Assembly (NCBI GenBank): GCA_029959905.1 | Contig: JASCNZ010000008.1 | Span: 16,786 to 80,785 of the forward strand | Length of the DNA: 64,000 bases | Direction: 5' to 3' | Source: Microbacteriaceae bacterium PS02344 | GTDB lineage: Bacteria; Actinomycetota; Actinomycetes; Actinomycetales; Microbacteriaceae | Shown: positions 1 to 8,387 of the stretch, piece by piece | Layout of the letters: the number at the start of each line of letters is the position of its first letter | Position numbering within the stretch: the first letter of the stretch is position 1 | Made by a program: the position numbers and the translations under genes | Notes under the pieces: model-generated | Told to the model about the DNA's origin: nothing | Seen by the model: only the letters and a program-made list of their open reading frames with translations | Databases searched by the model: none

Positions 1-24
1 GCGCAGGGAGTTCGCAATGCCCAT
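1..24 (-). CDS. 5' end of a leftward gene running off the window
   Basis: An ATG at 24-22 on the minus strand opens a frame that continues past the left edge, beginning M-G-I-A-N-S-L-R. A GGGAGG ribosome-binding site lies 6 nt upstream (complement of 31-36), which supports a true start. Only eight codons are visible, so no function can be assigned. Confidence 0.5.
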
Positions 25-210
25 GAGCCACCTCCCGTTCTCTTAAACGATAACACCCGTCCGCAGGTGTAACCTCGCCGCTCGGCAGACGGCTGCACGA
101 AAGGCCGCGAATCTCGCCGAACCGGCACGGGGTCGACAAGCTGCCGCCGACATCGCGCTGAGCAGCCGGATCGCGGAACGGCTCAGCCGAGACCGCTTAG
201 CCGAGACCGC

Positions 211-696
211 TCAGCCGCGGCACTCGCGGGTGAGGTGATCGGCGAGCTGCTCGAGGAACGCCCGCACAGCCTCGGCCTCGGCCGCGGGGAGGTTCGCGGC
301 GTACTCGAGCATCGCCAGCGCCGTGGCATCCAGACCCTCGGCCGGATCGATGCGCCGCAAGGGCACGAGGAACTTCGATCGACTGTCGGACGGGTTGCGC
401 TGGGTCGTGATGATGCGGGCGGTCTCGAGCTTGTCGATCGCCTGCGTGATCGCCGCGGTCGTGACCTTGAGCTCTTTCGCGAGGTCGCCGGGCGTGAGTG
501 CCTCGTGGCGGTCATCGGCTTCGGCGATGAGTCGGGTGATCTCGCGCAGCAGCGGGCTCGGCCCGCAGGCCGTCTGACGGCGACGGGCGAGCTGGTCCTC
601 CGCGAGGCGCACGCGCTCGACGGCCTTGACGACGTCGAGCGCACGACTGTCGTCGACGGCCGTCCAGATCCCGGAGTCCGCCTCGGCAGTGCTCAC
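211..696 (-). CDS. MarR-family winged-helix transcriptional regulator
   Basis: This encodes about 161 residues from a GTG at 696. The centre has the winged-helix pattern of MarR regulators (PGDLAKELKVTTAAITQAID, then DSRSKFLVPL for the wing), followed by a C-terminal helix pair that normally dimerises. The GTG was preferred to upstream in-frame starts because it lies 2 nt after the stop of a short ORF with a good ribosome-binding site (699-797). Longer versions would overlap that ORF out of frame. A promoter with a palindrome over its -10 lies upstream, so autoregulation is plausible. The regulated target and ligand are unknown, and no efflux or enzyme gene is on the same strand next to it. 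Confidence 0.8.
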   Translation of the reverse strand: MSTAEADSGIWTAVDDSRALDVVKAVERVRLAEDQLARRRQTACGPSPLLREITRLIAEADDRHEALTPGDLAKELKVTTAAITQAIDKLETARIITTQRNPSDSRSKFLVPLRRIDPAEGLDATALAMLEYAANLPAAEAEAVRAFLEQLADHLTRECRG

Positions 697-698
697 GG

Positions 699-797
699 TC
701 AGTCGCCGTGGTTGATGACCTGGAGCCACTGCCCGAATTCGGCGCGCGGCTCGATGGTCTCGTCGGCCTCCGGGCTGATCTGGTTCTGCTGAGACAT
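699..797 (-). CDS. 32-residue small protein upstream of MarR gene
   Basis: A short ORF starts at an ATG at 797 (MSQQNQIS...) and ends with TGA at 701-699, 2 nt before the GTG of the MarR gene. An AAGGAG ribosome-binding site sits upstream of its ATG, and codon third positions are mostly G or C. The product is acidic, with no membrane segment or cysteines, and ends ...QVINHGD. It could be a genuine small protein or a leader whose translation feeds the regulator gene. I do not recognise a family. Confidence 0.55.
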   Translation of the reverse strand: MSQQNQISPEADETIEPRAEFGQWLQVINHGD

Positions 798-863
798 GTG
801 CAGGCTCCTTCACGCGGTGGGCCGTCGAATCGCTCGGATCGGGGCGATCGGCGGCGAGTTGGG

Positions 864-891
864 TTACTAGTCTAACTAGATATTCGGACAA
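864..891 (-). promoter_or_regulatory. Promoter with palindromic operator for the small ORF/MarR unit
   Basis: On the minus strand a TTGTCC -35 (complement of 886-891) and a TAGTAA -10 (complement of 864-869) are separated by 16 nt. The palindrome CTAGT-cta-ACTAG at 867-879 overlaps the -10, as expected for an autorepressing MarR protein. The assignment is inferred from position only. Confidence 0.5.
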
Positions 892-1079
892 CAGGCGAAA
901 TAAGTTTCACGAGGGTTGCCGGTTCCGTCATTCCCTCCCGCTTGAAACAAAGCTACAGTCGTACCCCAAGCGGCAGATATTTTGTACAACTGGTCATCGA
1001 CGATTCACCGCGCAGGCGCCGCGTGTTCACTCCCCCTGCCCACGCTGAGGACGTCCCCCGACCTCGTCTCAGGAAGACC

Positions 1080-4000
1080 ATGCCCACTCGACATGCTCCC
1101 GCGCGCACGCGCGCCCCCCGCCTGACCGCGATCCTCGCGGCCGCCTGCTCGCTCGCCCTCGTCGGCACCCTCTCTCAGCCCGTCACCGCCCAGGCCTTCG
1201 ACGACCCCACCGCGATCGACGGCATGGTGCTCGACGGCCGGGGCGCCTACGTCGTCGACGACGTCGAGCACACCCGCCTTGCTCCGGGCCTCGATCAGGT
1301 CGAGTTCGAGCGACTCGGACCCGACGGGCGGCAACTGCTGCACGTGCTGCGCGTGCAGCTCGCCGACTCGAACCTCGAGGTCGACTACATCGGCAACGAC
1401 GCGCTGACCGACCCGGGAACCGTCAGCGAGTTCGTCGACGGCTCCGGCGCCATCGCCGGCGTGAACGGCGACTTCTTCGACATCAACAACTCCTCGGCTC
1501 CCCTCGGCACCGCGATCAGCCGCGACGACGGGCTGCTCAAGTCGCCCGAGGTCTCGCGCAACAACGTGGCCGGGTTCACCGACTCGGGCCTCGGCGGCAT
1601 CGTCGAGGTCTTCCTCGAGGGAACAGTCACCCTGCCGTCCGGCGCGCTGCGCCTCGCGGGCATCAACCGCGTGACCGGCGAGGCCGACAGCGTCGTCGTG
1701 TACAACGCGCACTGGGGAACCGGCAACCGCGGCCGCAGCATCCCGGCCGGACAGACCGGTGTCGAGGTGCTCATCGGTGCGGATGGCACGGTCCTCCGCA
1801 CCGCGCAGGCACCCGGAGCGGAACTGCTGGCTGACGGAGTGCAGGCCGTGGTGGCCGCCCCCGGCGCCGCCGCCGACGCCCTCTCGGCGTTGCAGGCCGG
1901 CGACCCGGTCGAGGTGTCGTACACCCTGAACCCCGAGGCCGTCGACCTCGCCGCCGCCGTCGGTGGCCACGCGTCGTCCGAGCCGCTCATGCTCGAGGAC
2001 GGCGAGCTCGGCGAGGCCGTGTCCGACCTGTCGCGCCTGCGCCACCCGCGCACCGGCGTCGGCTTCTCGGCCGACGGCACCACGGCGTACTTCGTGGTCG
2101 CCGACGGACGCCAGAGCACCGTGCCCGGGCTCACGGTGCCCGAGCTCGGGCAGCTAATGCTCGATCTCGGCGCGTGGGACGCGCTGAACCTCGACGGCGG
2201 CGGCTCGTCGCAGATGAACGCCCGTCAGCCCGGCGACGCCGGTGCCCGCGTGCTGAACGCACCGTCCGACGGCTACGAGCGCAGCGATGCGAACGGCCTC
2301 GGCGTCTTCCTGCGCACCCCGGGTTCGAGCGTCCCGGCGAGCTTCGACCTGCGCACCGGCATCGAGGTCGACGACGCGGCGCGGGTGTTCCCGGGCCTGC
2401 ACCGCCGCATCGAAGCCGTCGGGGTGACCGAGAACGGTTCGGCGGCGGATGCCGTCGCCCCCCAGTGGTCGGCGACCGGCGGTGCCACCGTCACGGCGGA
2501 CGGGGCATCCGCCACCGTCACCGGCGTCACGCCGGGCGCCGCCACGATCACGGCGGCGCACGAGTCGGCCACCGGCGAGCGGGCACTGCAGGTGCTCGGC
2601 CCGCTCACACGCGTGACGGCGTCGACCGGCCTGCTCGCTCTCGCCGGCCGCGACGACGCCCGCGTGCTGACCATCACCGGTCACGACGCGAACGGCTTCC
2701 AGGCGCCCATCGATCCCGCCGATGTCGAGATCGGCGGCGCCGACGAGTCCCTGCTGTCGTTCACCCCGCACGCCGACGGCACCTTCGAGGTGCGAGCGGT
2801 CGGCGACCTCGGCAGCGCCTCGCTGACCTTCACGGTCGCGGGCCAGGCGGTCACGGTGCCGGCCACGGTCGGGCTCGACGAGATCCTGTTCGCCGACCTG
2901 GCGGATGCCGCGCAGTGGACTTCCGCCAACGACCGCGCTCCCGGGGGTTCGGTCTCGCCCGCACCGGGTCACGAGGGCGACAACGGCCTCGCGCTGCGCT
3001 ACGACTTCACGCAGTCGACCGCCACCCGCGGCCAGTACGCCGTGGCGCCGAACGGCGGGGTCGTGCTGCCCGGTCAGCCGCAGAAGCTGACGATGTGGAT
3101 CGAGGGCGACGGCAAGGGCGCGTGGCCGCGCCTGCAGTTCCGCCAGGCCAACGGCACCACGTCGAACCTCGACGGTCCGGAGGTCACCTGGACCGGATGG
3201 CGCCAGGCCGAGTTCACGGTGCCGGCCGGGGTGCAGTACCCGCTCACGTTCCAGCGGTTCCGCCTCATGGAGACGAAGGCCGGAGCGCAGTACACGGGCG
3301 GCATCACGATCAGCTCGCTCGCGGTCGCCGTCGCGCCGGACGTCGAGATGCCGCCGACGGCCATCGTGCCCGATCCGATCATCGCCGCCGACGGCGCGAC
3401 CGACGCGTCCCCCCTGCGGGTGGCGGTCATGAGCGACGCCCAGTTCGTGGCACGCAACCCCGACAGCGATCTCGTCGCGGGGGCGCGTCGAGCCCTGCGC
3501 GAGATCGTCGCGGCCGACCCCGATGTGCTCGTCATCAACGGCGACTTCGTCGACGAGGCGTCTCCGGCCGACTTCGCGCTGGCCCGGAGCATCCTCGACG
3601 AGGAACTGGCCGGCACCGACTTCCCCTGGTATTACGTGCCGGGCAATCACGAGATCATGGGCGGCGACATCGCCAACTTCCAGCAGGCCTTCGGCGACAA
3701 CTACCGCGTCGTCGACCAGCAGGGCACGCGCCTCATCATGCTCGACTCGTCGACCGGCTCGCTGTCGGCGAAGTTCGACCAGATCGAGATGTTCCGCGAT
3801 GCGCTGGCGGACGCCGCGGCCGACCCCGCCGTCACCGGTGTGGTGCTGCTGCAGCACCACCCGCTCGACGACCCGCTCGCCACGAAGTCGAGCCAGCTCG
3901 CCAACCGGTCCGACGCGGCGCTCCTGCGCGACTGGCTGGAGCGCTTCCGGGAGTCGAGCGGCAAGTCGGCCGCCTTCGTCGGATCGCACGTGGGCGTCTT

Positions 4001-4763
4001 CCACGCGACGCGGGAGGACGGCATCCCCTACCTGATCAACGGCAACTCCGGGAAGGCGCCCGCCGGCGCCCCGTTCGGGCAGTTCACGGGCTGGACGATG
4101 CTCGGCATCGACCCGGCCGCCGGGGTGTGGGCGGGTGCCACCGCACCCTGGCTGCAGGCCGAGGTGCAGACGCGTGTCGACGCGATCCGCTTCGACGAGA
4201 TCCCCGCGACGCTCGAGGCGGGCACGCGCACCTCGCTCGCCCCCTCGATCGCCCAGCCCGGGCAGGACGAGGTGCCGGTCGCGTGGCCGATGAGCTACCG
4301 CTGGACGGCGTCGTCGGGCGTGTACATCGGGGCGGCGACGGATGCTCCGGCCGGCAGCATCGCGGCGCTCGACCCCACCTCGCACGTGCTCACGTCGCTC
4401 GCGGAGGGCGCGGGCAGCGTGACCCTCTCGATCAACGGTGTCAGCGAGACGGTGTCGTTCGCCACGGATGACGCGACCCTTCCGGGTGGCGGCGACGGCG
4501 GCTCCGGTGACGGCAGTGGCTCCGATGGCAGCGGTGACGGCGCGAGCGGCGGCGGGAGCGGTGCCGGTGGCGCTGCCGACGGCGCGGGTGACGATGGCGC
4601 GGCCTCCGACGACGAGCTCGGCGTGACCGGCGGGGGCATCGCCCCGTGGGTCGTCACGGTCGGCATCCTGCTGCTGCTCGCCGGCGGCGGCCTCGCCGCG
4701 ATGCGTCTGCGCCGCCGCACCGAGGGCGAGACGTCGGAGGCGGGAATCGACGAACTCGTCTGA
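1080..4763 (+). CDS. Secreted phosphodiester glycosidase-metallophosphoesterase, wall anchored
   Basis: This is a large exported protein of about 1227 residues. The ATG at 1080 follows AGGA and opens a signal peptide (Arg-rich start, hydrophobic core, cleavage near A39 in VTAQA). Residues roughly 85-425 match the NAGPA/phosphodiester glycosidase domain, with GVNGDFF and LDGGGSSQM. A region with bacterial Ig-like character and a carbohydrate-binding-like beta domain follow. Residues about 780-1040 form a calcineurin-like metallophosphoesterase: SDAQ, NGDFVDE, GNHE, a QHHPL block and GSHVG. The end has a Gly/Ser/Asp-rich linker, LGVTG near 1180, one membrane helix and an RRR tail, as in sortase substrates. 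It probably cleaves sugar-phosphodiester or phosphate-ester polymers outside the cell. The substrate is unknown. Confidence 0.85.
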   Translation: MPTRHAPARTRAPRLTAILAAACSLALVGTLSQPVTAQAFDDPTAIDGMVLDGRGAYVVDDVEHTRLAPGLDQVEFERLGPDGRQLLHVLRVQLADSNLEVDYIGNDALTDPGTVSEFVDGSGAIAGVNGDFFDINNSSAPLGTAISRDDGLLKSPEVSRNNVAGFTDSGLGGIVEVFLEGTVTLPSGALRLAGINRVTGEADSVVVYNAHWGTGNRGRSIPAGQTGVEVLIGADGTVLRTAQAPGAELLADGVQAVVAAPGAAADALSALQAGDPVEVSYTLNPEAVDLAAAVGGHASSEPLMLEDGELGEAVSDLSRLRHPRTGVGFSADGTTAYFVVADGRQSTVPGLTVPELGQLMLDLGAWDALNLDGGGSSQMNARQPGDAGARVLNAPSDGYERSDANGLGVFLRTPGSSVPASFDLRTGIEVDDAARVFPGLHRRIEAVGVTENGSAADAVAPQWSATGGATVTADGASATVTGVTPGAATITAAHESATGERALQVLGPLTRVTASTGLLALAGRDDARVLTITGHDANGFQAPIDPADVEIGGADESLLSFTPHADGTFEVRAVGDLGSASLTFTVAGQAVTVPATVGLDEILFADLADAAQWTSANDRAPGGSVSPAPGHEGDNGLALRYDFTQSTATRGQYAVAPNGGVVLPGQPQKLTMWIEGDGKGAWPRLQFRQANGTTSNLDGPEVTWTGWRQAEFTVPAGVQYPLTFQRFRLMETKAGAQYTGGITISSLAVAVAPDVEMPPTAIVPDPIIAADGATDASPLRVAVMSDAQFVARNPDSDLVAGARRALREIVAADPDVLVINGDFVDEASPADFALARSILDEELAGTDFPWYYVPGNHEIMGGDIANFQQAFGDNYRVVDQQGTRLIMLDSSTGSLSAKFDQIEMFRDALADAAADPAVTGVVLLQHHPLDDPLATKSSQLANRSDAALLRDWLERFRESSGKSAAFVGSHVGVFHATREDGIPYLINGNSGKAPAGAPFGQFTGWTMLGIDPAAGVWAGATAPWLQAEVQTRVDAIRFDEIPATLEAGTRTSLAPSIAQPGQDEVPVAWPMSYRWTASSGVYIGAATDAPAGSIAALDPTSHVLTSLAEGAGSVTLSINGVSETVSFATDDATLPGGGDGGSGDGSGSDGSGDGASGGGSGAGGAADGAGDDGAASDDELGVTGGGIAPWVVTVGILLLLAGGGLAAMRLRRRTEGETSEAGIDELV

Positions 4764-4777
4764 CGCGCGACGATCCA

Positions 4778-4816
4778 CGAGGCCCCGCCTCCCGCTCCGG
4801 CGGAGGCGGGGCCTCG
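4778..4816. terminator. Bidirectional terminator between convergent genes
   Basis: Perfect 15-bp inverted repeat (4778-4792 with 4802-4816) around a 9-nt loop. It is very G/C-rich and lies between the ends of the wall-anchored phosphoesterase and the PucR gene. There is no clear T tract. Confidence 0.8.
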
Positions 4817-4841
4817 TCGTCGATGCGCGACGCGGCGCCGC

Positions 4842-6458
4842 TCAGGACAGGAGCGTGCGGATCTCGAGCATGGCCGCGAACCGGGCATCCGGGTCGTCGA
4901 GGTCGAGCCCGCTGACCTCCGCGACGCGACGCAGCCGGTAGCGGAACGTGTTCGGATGCACGAACGCCGACGCGGCCGCCGCGGCGATGTCGCCCAGGTG
5001 ATCGAGCCACGCGCGCAGGGTGTCGACCAGATGCGCGCCGTGCTCGGCGTCGTACGCCACGAGCCGGGCGAGCGGATCTGGCACCTCGTCGCCGCGCGCG
5101 CGGCGCAGGTCTTCGAGGTCGAGCAGCAGCGACGCCGTCTGCACCTCGGCGATCGGGGCCACGCGGCGCCCGCCCGGACGCTCGGCGAGCACCCGCAGGG
5201 CCCGATGCGCCTGGGCTCGCGAACGGGCGATCTCGGCCGCGGTCGACGCCGGCCGGCCGATGCCGATCACGGCGGGAATGCGGTCGCCCACCCGGCGGAG
5301 GAAGTCCTCGGCCAAGCGCAGCGCGCGTTCCTCGGCGAGCGCGTCGTCGACGGGCAGGATGCCGTAGACGGTGTCGCCCACGAGCGCGACGGCGGCGCCC
5401 GGCTGCACGGCCGAGAGGTGCAGGGCGAAGGCATCGGCGAGCCGCTCGCGTTCGGCGATCGCCTCGTGCCCCGCCGCATCGTCGCCTCGCGTCGCGATCG
5501 CGGCGGCCGCGACGGCGACCCGGCGCGCCGTCAGCCCGAGGCGACCCAGCGCGTCCGGCGCCTCCGGGCCGCCGTCGACGGCACGGCTGACCAGCTCGGC
5601 CCGCAGGCGCCGTTGCGCGTCGGCGCCCGCGCGGATGCGCAGCAGGTGCAGCGCGACGAGCTTCGTCGCCTCGCGCAGCGTGACCTCGCGTTCGCGTGTG
5701 AGGGGGCCGTCCATCGCGGCCCAGATCGATCCGAGCACCTCGTCGCCCGCGCGCACCGCGATCGCGACGCGCTGCGTCGAGACGCCCTCGCCGAGTTTCA
5801 CGGGGTCGACGACCACCGGCGCATCGTCGCGGTACAGGTCGCGGAACACGCCCATCTCGGTGAGCACCCTCGCGTACCGATCGGGCACCTGACGGCCGAT
5901 GATCGTCTCGACGCGCGAGGGGTCGGCGCGCTCCTGCCCGCCCGAGAACGCGAGCACGCGCGACGAGCGGTCCTCGATCGTGACCGGGGCGTCGAGCATC
6001 GCGGCGATGGCGTTCGCGACGGCGAACAGATCGCCCGACGGAACGCCGCCGAGCGACTCCGCGGGTGTGCGGCCGACGTCGTCCTCGGCGAGGAGCGAGC
6101 GCAGCAGGGCCGCGAGCTGCGTCCACGTGGCACCTCGGGCGAGCGACAGCACGGCGACGCCGGCCCGGTCGGCCGCCTCACGAACGGATGCCGGCAGCCC
6201 GCCGGCGGTGCGGGCGATCACCGCGACCGCGCCCGCCGACCCCGCCGTCTCGATGAGGCCGACGAGCGCATCGGCATCGTGCACGGCGATCGCGAGCACC
6301 ACGGCGTCGGCCGGATAGACGGGCGGGTCGATCGGATCGTGGATCACGACGCCGCCGATGTGCCGGTCGACGTCGATGCGTCCGTGCACGACCTCGAGCA
6401 GCGTCACCCCGAGATCGTCGAAGACCCTCCCCCAGCTCGATCGCGCCAGCCCGCTCAT
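4842..6458 (-). CDS. PucR/CdaR-family transcriptional regulator
   Basis: The 538-residue protein has the three-part PucR layout. The N-terminal sensing domain (about 1-125) includes the AVVLAIAVHD stretch. A GAF/GGDEF-like middle follows. The C-terminal HTH_30 helix-turn-helix reads AFVHPNTFRYRLRRVAEVSG near 490-515. PucR proteins control purine, amino-acid or peptide use. This gene is the last of the long leftward array; its start lies 10 nt after the stop of the racemase gene, so it is probably co-transcribed. It is the obvious candidate sensor for the peptide/D-amino-acid pathway, although that link is inferred from position. Confidence 0.88.
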   Translation of the reverse strand: MSGLARSSWGRVFDDLGVTLLEVVHGRIDVDRHIGGVVIHDPIDPPVYPADAVVLAIAVHDADALVGLIETAGSAGAVAVIARTAGGLPASVREAADRAGVAVLSLARGATWTQLAALLRSLLAEDDVGRTPAESLGGVPSGDLFAVANAIAAMLDAPVTIEDRSSRVLAFSGGQERADPSRVETIIGRQVPDRYARVLTEMGVFRDLYRDDAPVVVDPVKLGEGVSTQRVAIAVRAGDEVLGSIWAAMDGPLTREREVTLREATKLVALHLLRIRAGADAQRRLRAELVSRAVDGGPEAPDALGRLGLTARRVAVAAAAIATRGDDAAGHEAIAERERLADAFALHLSAVQPGAAVALVGDTVYGILPVDDALAEERALRLAEDFLRRVGDRIPAVIGIGRPASTAAEIARSRAQAHRALRVLAERPGGRRVAPIAEVQTASLLLDLEDLRRARGDEVPDPLARLVAYDAEHGAHLVDTLRAWLDHLGDIAAAAASAFVHPNTFRYRLRRVAEVSGLDLDDPDARFAAMLEIRTLLS

Positions 6459-6468
6459 AGGGGCGAGC

Positions 6469-7581
6469 CTAATGTCCCATCGGGATCCACTCGGTCCACG
6501 TGGTGAGCTCGTCGAGGATCTCGGGCACCGGCGCCACGCCCAGCCCCGGCCCCTGCGGCACGTCGAGGTGGCCGTCGCGCATGACCCACGGCTCGGTGAG
6601 GTCGGTGCGGTAGAACCGGTCGCTCGCCGACACGTCCCCCGGCAGCACGAAGCCCGGCAGAGCGGCGAGCGCGATGTTCGCGGCGCGGCCGAGGCCCGAC
6701 TCGACCATGCCCCCGCACCACACGGGCACGCCGTGGGCCGCCGCGAGGTCGTGGATCCGCCGCGCCTCGAGGTAGCCGCCCACGCGGCCCGGCTTGATGT
6801 TGATGACGCTGGTGGCCCCGAGCGTCAGCGCCTGAGCCGCGGTCTGGGCCGAGGTGATGGATTCGTCGAGGCAGATCGGCGTGCGCAGCATCCGTGCCAG
6901 CTCCGCGTGCCCGAGGATGTCCTCCTCTTCCAGCGGCTGCTCGATGAGCAGCAGGTCGAAGGCGTCGAGCTGCGCGAGATGGCGGGCGTCGCGCAACGTG
7001 TACGCGGTGTTCGCGTCGACCTGCAGCCCCACGTCATCGCCGAACCGCTCGCGCACGGCCCGCACGACATCGATGTCCCACCCCGGTTCGATCTTCAGCT
7101 TGATGCGCACGTAGCCTTCGGCGAGGTAGCCGTCGACGGCGTCGAGCAGCCGCGGGATCTCGTCCATGATGCCGACCGACACACCGCACGGCACCTGCGT
7201 GCGCACGGCTCCGAGCTCACGGGCGAACGAACGCCCTTCGGCGCGCAGCTCGGCGTCGAGCACCGCCATCTCGACCGCGGCCTTCGCCATGCGGTGCCCC
7301 TTGAACGGCGCCAGCAGCTCGCCGACCATGTGGGCGCCGGCGAGGTCGACCTCGGCGAGCGCGGGCAGGATGTTGCGACGCAGCATGTCGACTGCGCCTT
7401 CGGTGTACTCGGCCGAGTACACCGGGTCCGGCAGGGTGACGCACTCCCCCCACCCCTCGGCCTCGTCGGTGACGGCGCGCACCAGCAGGATGTCCTTCGC
7501 GGTCTGCGTGCCGAACGACGTGCGGAACGGCGACACCAGCGGCATCGCCACCCGGCGCAGTTCGATTCCCTCGAGCTTCAT
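6469..7581 (-). CDS. N-succinylamino acid racemase / o-succinylbenzoate synthase family enzyme
   Basis: This 370-residue enolase-superfamily enzyme keeps the whole active site: the KxK pair K161/K163, metal ligands D189, E214 and D239, and the second base K263 in NIKPGRVGG. As I recall the literature, this numbering matches the Amycolatopsis N-acylamino acid racemase. Family members catalyse o-succinylbenzoate synthesis (menaquinone), N-succinylamino acid racemisation, or both. No menaquinone genes are nearby. The neighbours are an acyltransferase and an M20 peptidase, the set described for Geobacillus D-to-L amino acid conversion. The racemase role is therefore favoured. Its ATG overlaps the stop of the acyltransferase gene (ATGA). 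Often annotated menC. Confidence 0.9.
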   Translation of the reverse strand: MKLEGIELRRVAMPLVSPFRTSFGTQTAKDILLVRAVTDEAEGWGECVTLPDPVYSAEYTEGAVDMLRRNILPALAEVDLAGAHMVGELLAPFKGHRMAKAAVEMAVLDAELRAEGRSFARELGAVRTQVPCGVSVGIMDEIPRLLDAVDGYLAEGYVRIKLKIEPGWDIDVVRAVRERFGDDVGLQVDANTAYTLRDARHLAQLDAFDLLLIEQPLEEEDILGHAELARMLRTPICLDESITSAQTAAQALTLGATSVINIKPGRVGGYLEARRIHDLAAAHGVPVWCGGMVESGLGRAANIALAALPGFVLPGDVSASDRFYRTDLTEPWVMRDGHLDVPQGPGLGVAPVPEILDELTTWTEWIPMGH

Positions 7582-8387
7582 GCACTCTCCTCGTGCGGGC
7601 GCACGAGGTAGCCCTCGGCGCGGTCGAACCCGACGACGGTGAATCCGGCGTCGAGCAGGGCGGTGAGCTTCTCGCGTACGTCGCGGCGCCAGCGTCGCGC
7701 CTCGGCGGGGTCGTCGCGGCGGATGCGGGTGATGTCCGACGGCACGGCGACCCGTTCGTCACCGGCGCGTGCCCCCAGCGGCGCGGGCGCGACCCCGGCC
7801 GCGCGGTCGACCACGCCCCCGTCGCGCAGCGACCAGCTCACCAGCAGCCGATCGGTCTCGTCGTCGCCGTTGACCCCGTCGGTCATGGCGCCGTAGAAGT
7901 TGGCCAGGTACTCCTGCGGTCGCGCCCCGAGCTTCACGATGTTGAAGTACGCGTTGCGGGCGACGAGCGGGTCGAAGGTCCACTCGATCACGTCGATGCC
8001 GCGCCCGAGCGCCCACGCCCGCTGGTGCTGCTTCAGGGCGAAGCCGACCGAGCGCCCGATCGACTCGGGCGAGATGCCCGTGATGTGGCTGTGCAGCGCA
8101 TGACGCTCGGGGTCGGCGTGGAACGCGATCGCGACGCCCACGAGCATCCCCTCCGCGAACGCGCCACCCACGTAGCTGCCGGCCTTGCTCAACGCCCGCA
8201 ACAGCTCCGGCGGCACCGCCGGGTTGTCGGCGGTGCGCTGCCAGATGCGCGACAGCAACGCGATAGCGTCCGCCTGCTCGGCCACGCCCGTCAGTTCCCG
8301 CACCTCGACGCCGGCGTGCAGGGCGGCGCGCTCGGCGTCGAGCAGCGCACGCGTGGCGACGGTGTCGTCGTGCATCAGCCGAGCCAT
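7578..8387 (-). CDS. GNAT-superfamily acyltransferase, candidate D-amino acid N-succinyltransferase
   Basis: About 269 residues with the layout of COG3375 GNAT proteins: an acetyltransferase-like N-terminal half (GGAFAEGMLVGVAIAF, SIGRSVGFALK, DVIEWTFDPL, NAYFNIVKLGA) and a basic C-terminal part. In Geobacillus, members beside a racemase and an M20 peptidase succinylate D-amino acids. The start at 8387 has GGAGG four nt upstream. A second ATG at 8375 overlaps the M20 stop as TGATG and is also possible (265 residues). The gene overlaps its neighbours on both sides, showing tight translational coupling. The donor is expected to be succinyl-CoA, but that is inference. Confidence 0.8.
   Translation of the reverse strand: MARLMHDDTVATRALLDAERAALHAGVEVRELTGVAEQADAIALLSRIWQRTADNPAVPPELLRALSKAGSYVGGAFAEGMLVGVAIAFHADPERHALHSHITGISPESIGRSVGFALKQHQRAWALGRGIDVIEWTFDPLVARNAYFNIVKLGARPQEYLANFYGAMTDGVNGDDETDRLLVSWSLRDGGVVDRAAGVAPAPLGARAGDERVAVPSDITRIRRDDPAEARRWRRDVREKLTALLDAGFTVVGFDRAEGYLVRPHEESA

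Noticed and set aside
2154..4778. Very long minus-strand open frame (about 874 codons) inside the phosphodiester glycosidase gene
   Set aside because: Antisense frames stay open in high-GC DNA; it has no domain, repeats Arg/Gly-rich composition and contradicts a well-supported plus gene.
4956..6506. Plus-strand 516-codon frame opposite the PucR gene
   Set aside because: Shadow of the PucR coding bias; no recognisable domain or ribosome-binding site.
6469..7581. Menaquinone o-succinylbenzoate synthase as the main role
   Set aside because: No other men genes lie nearby and the immediate neighbours are GNAT and M20 genes; a dual activity remains possible.
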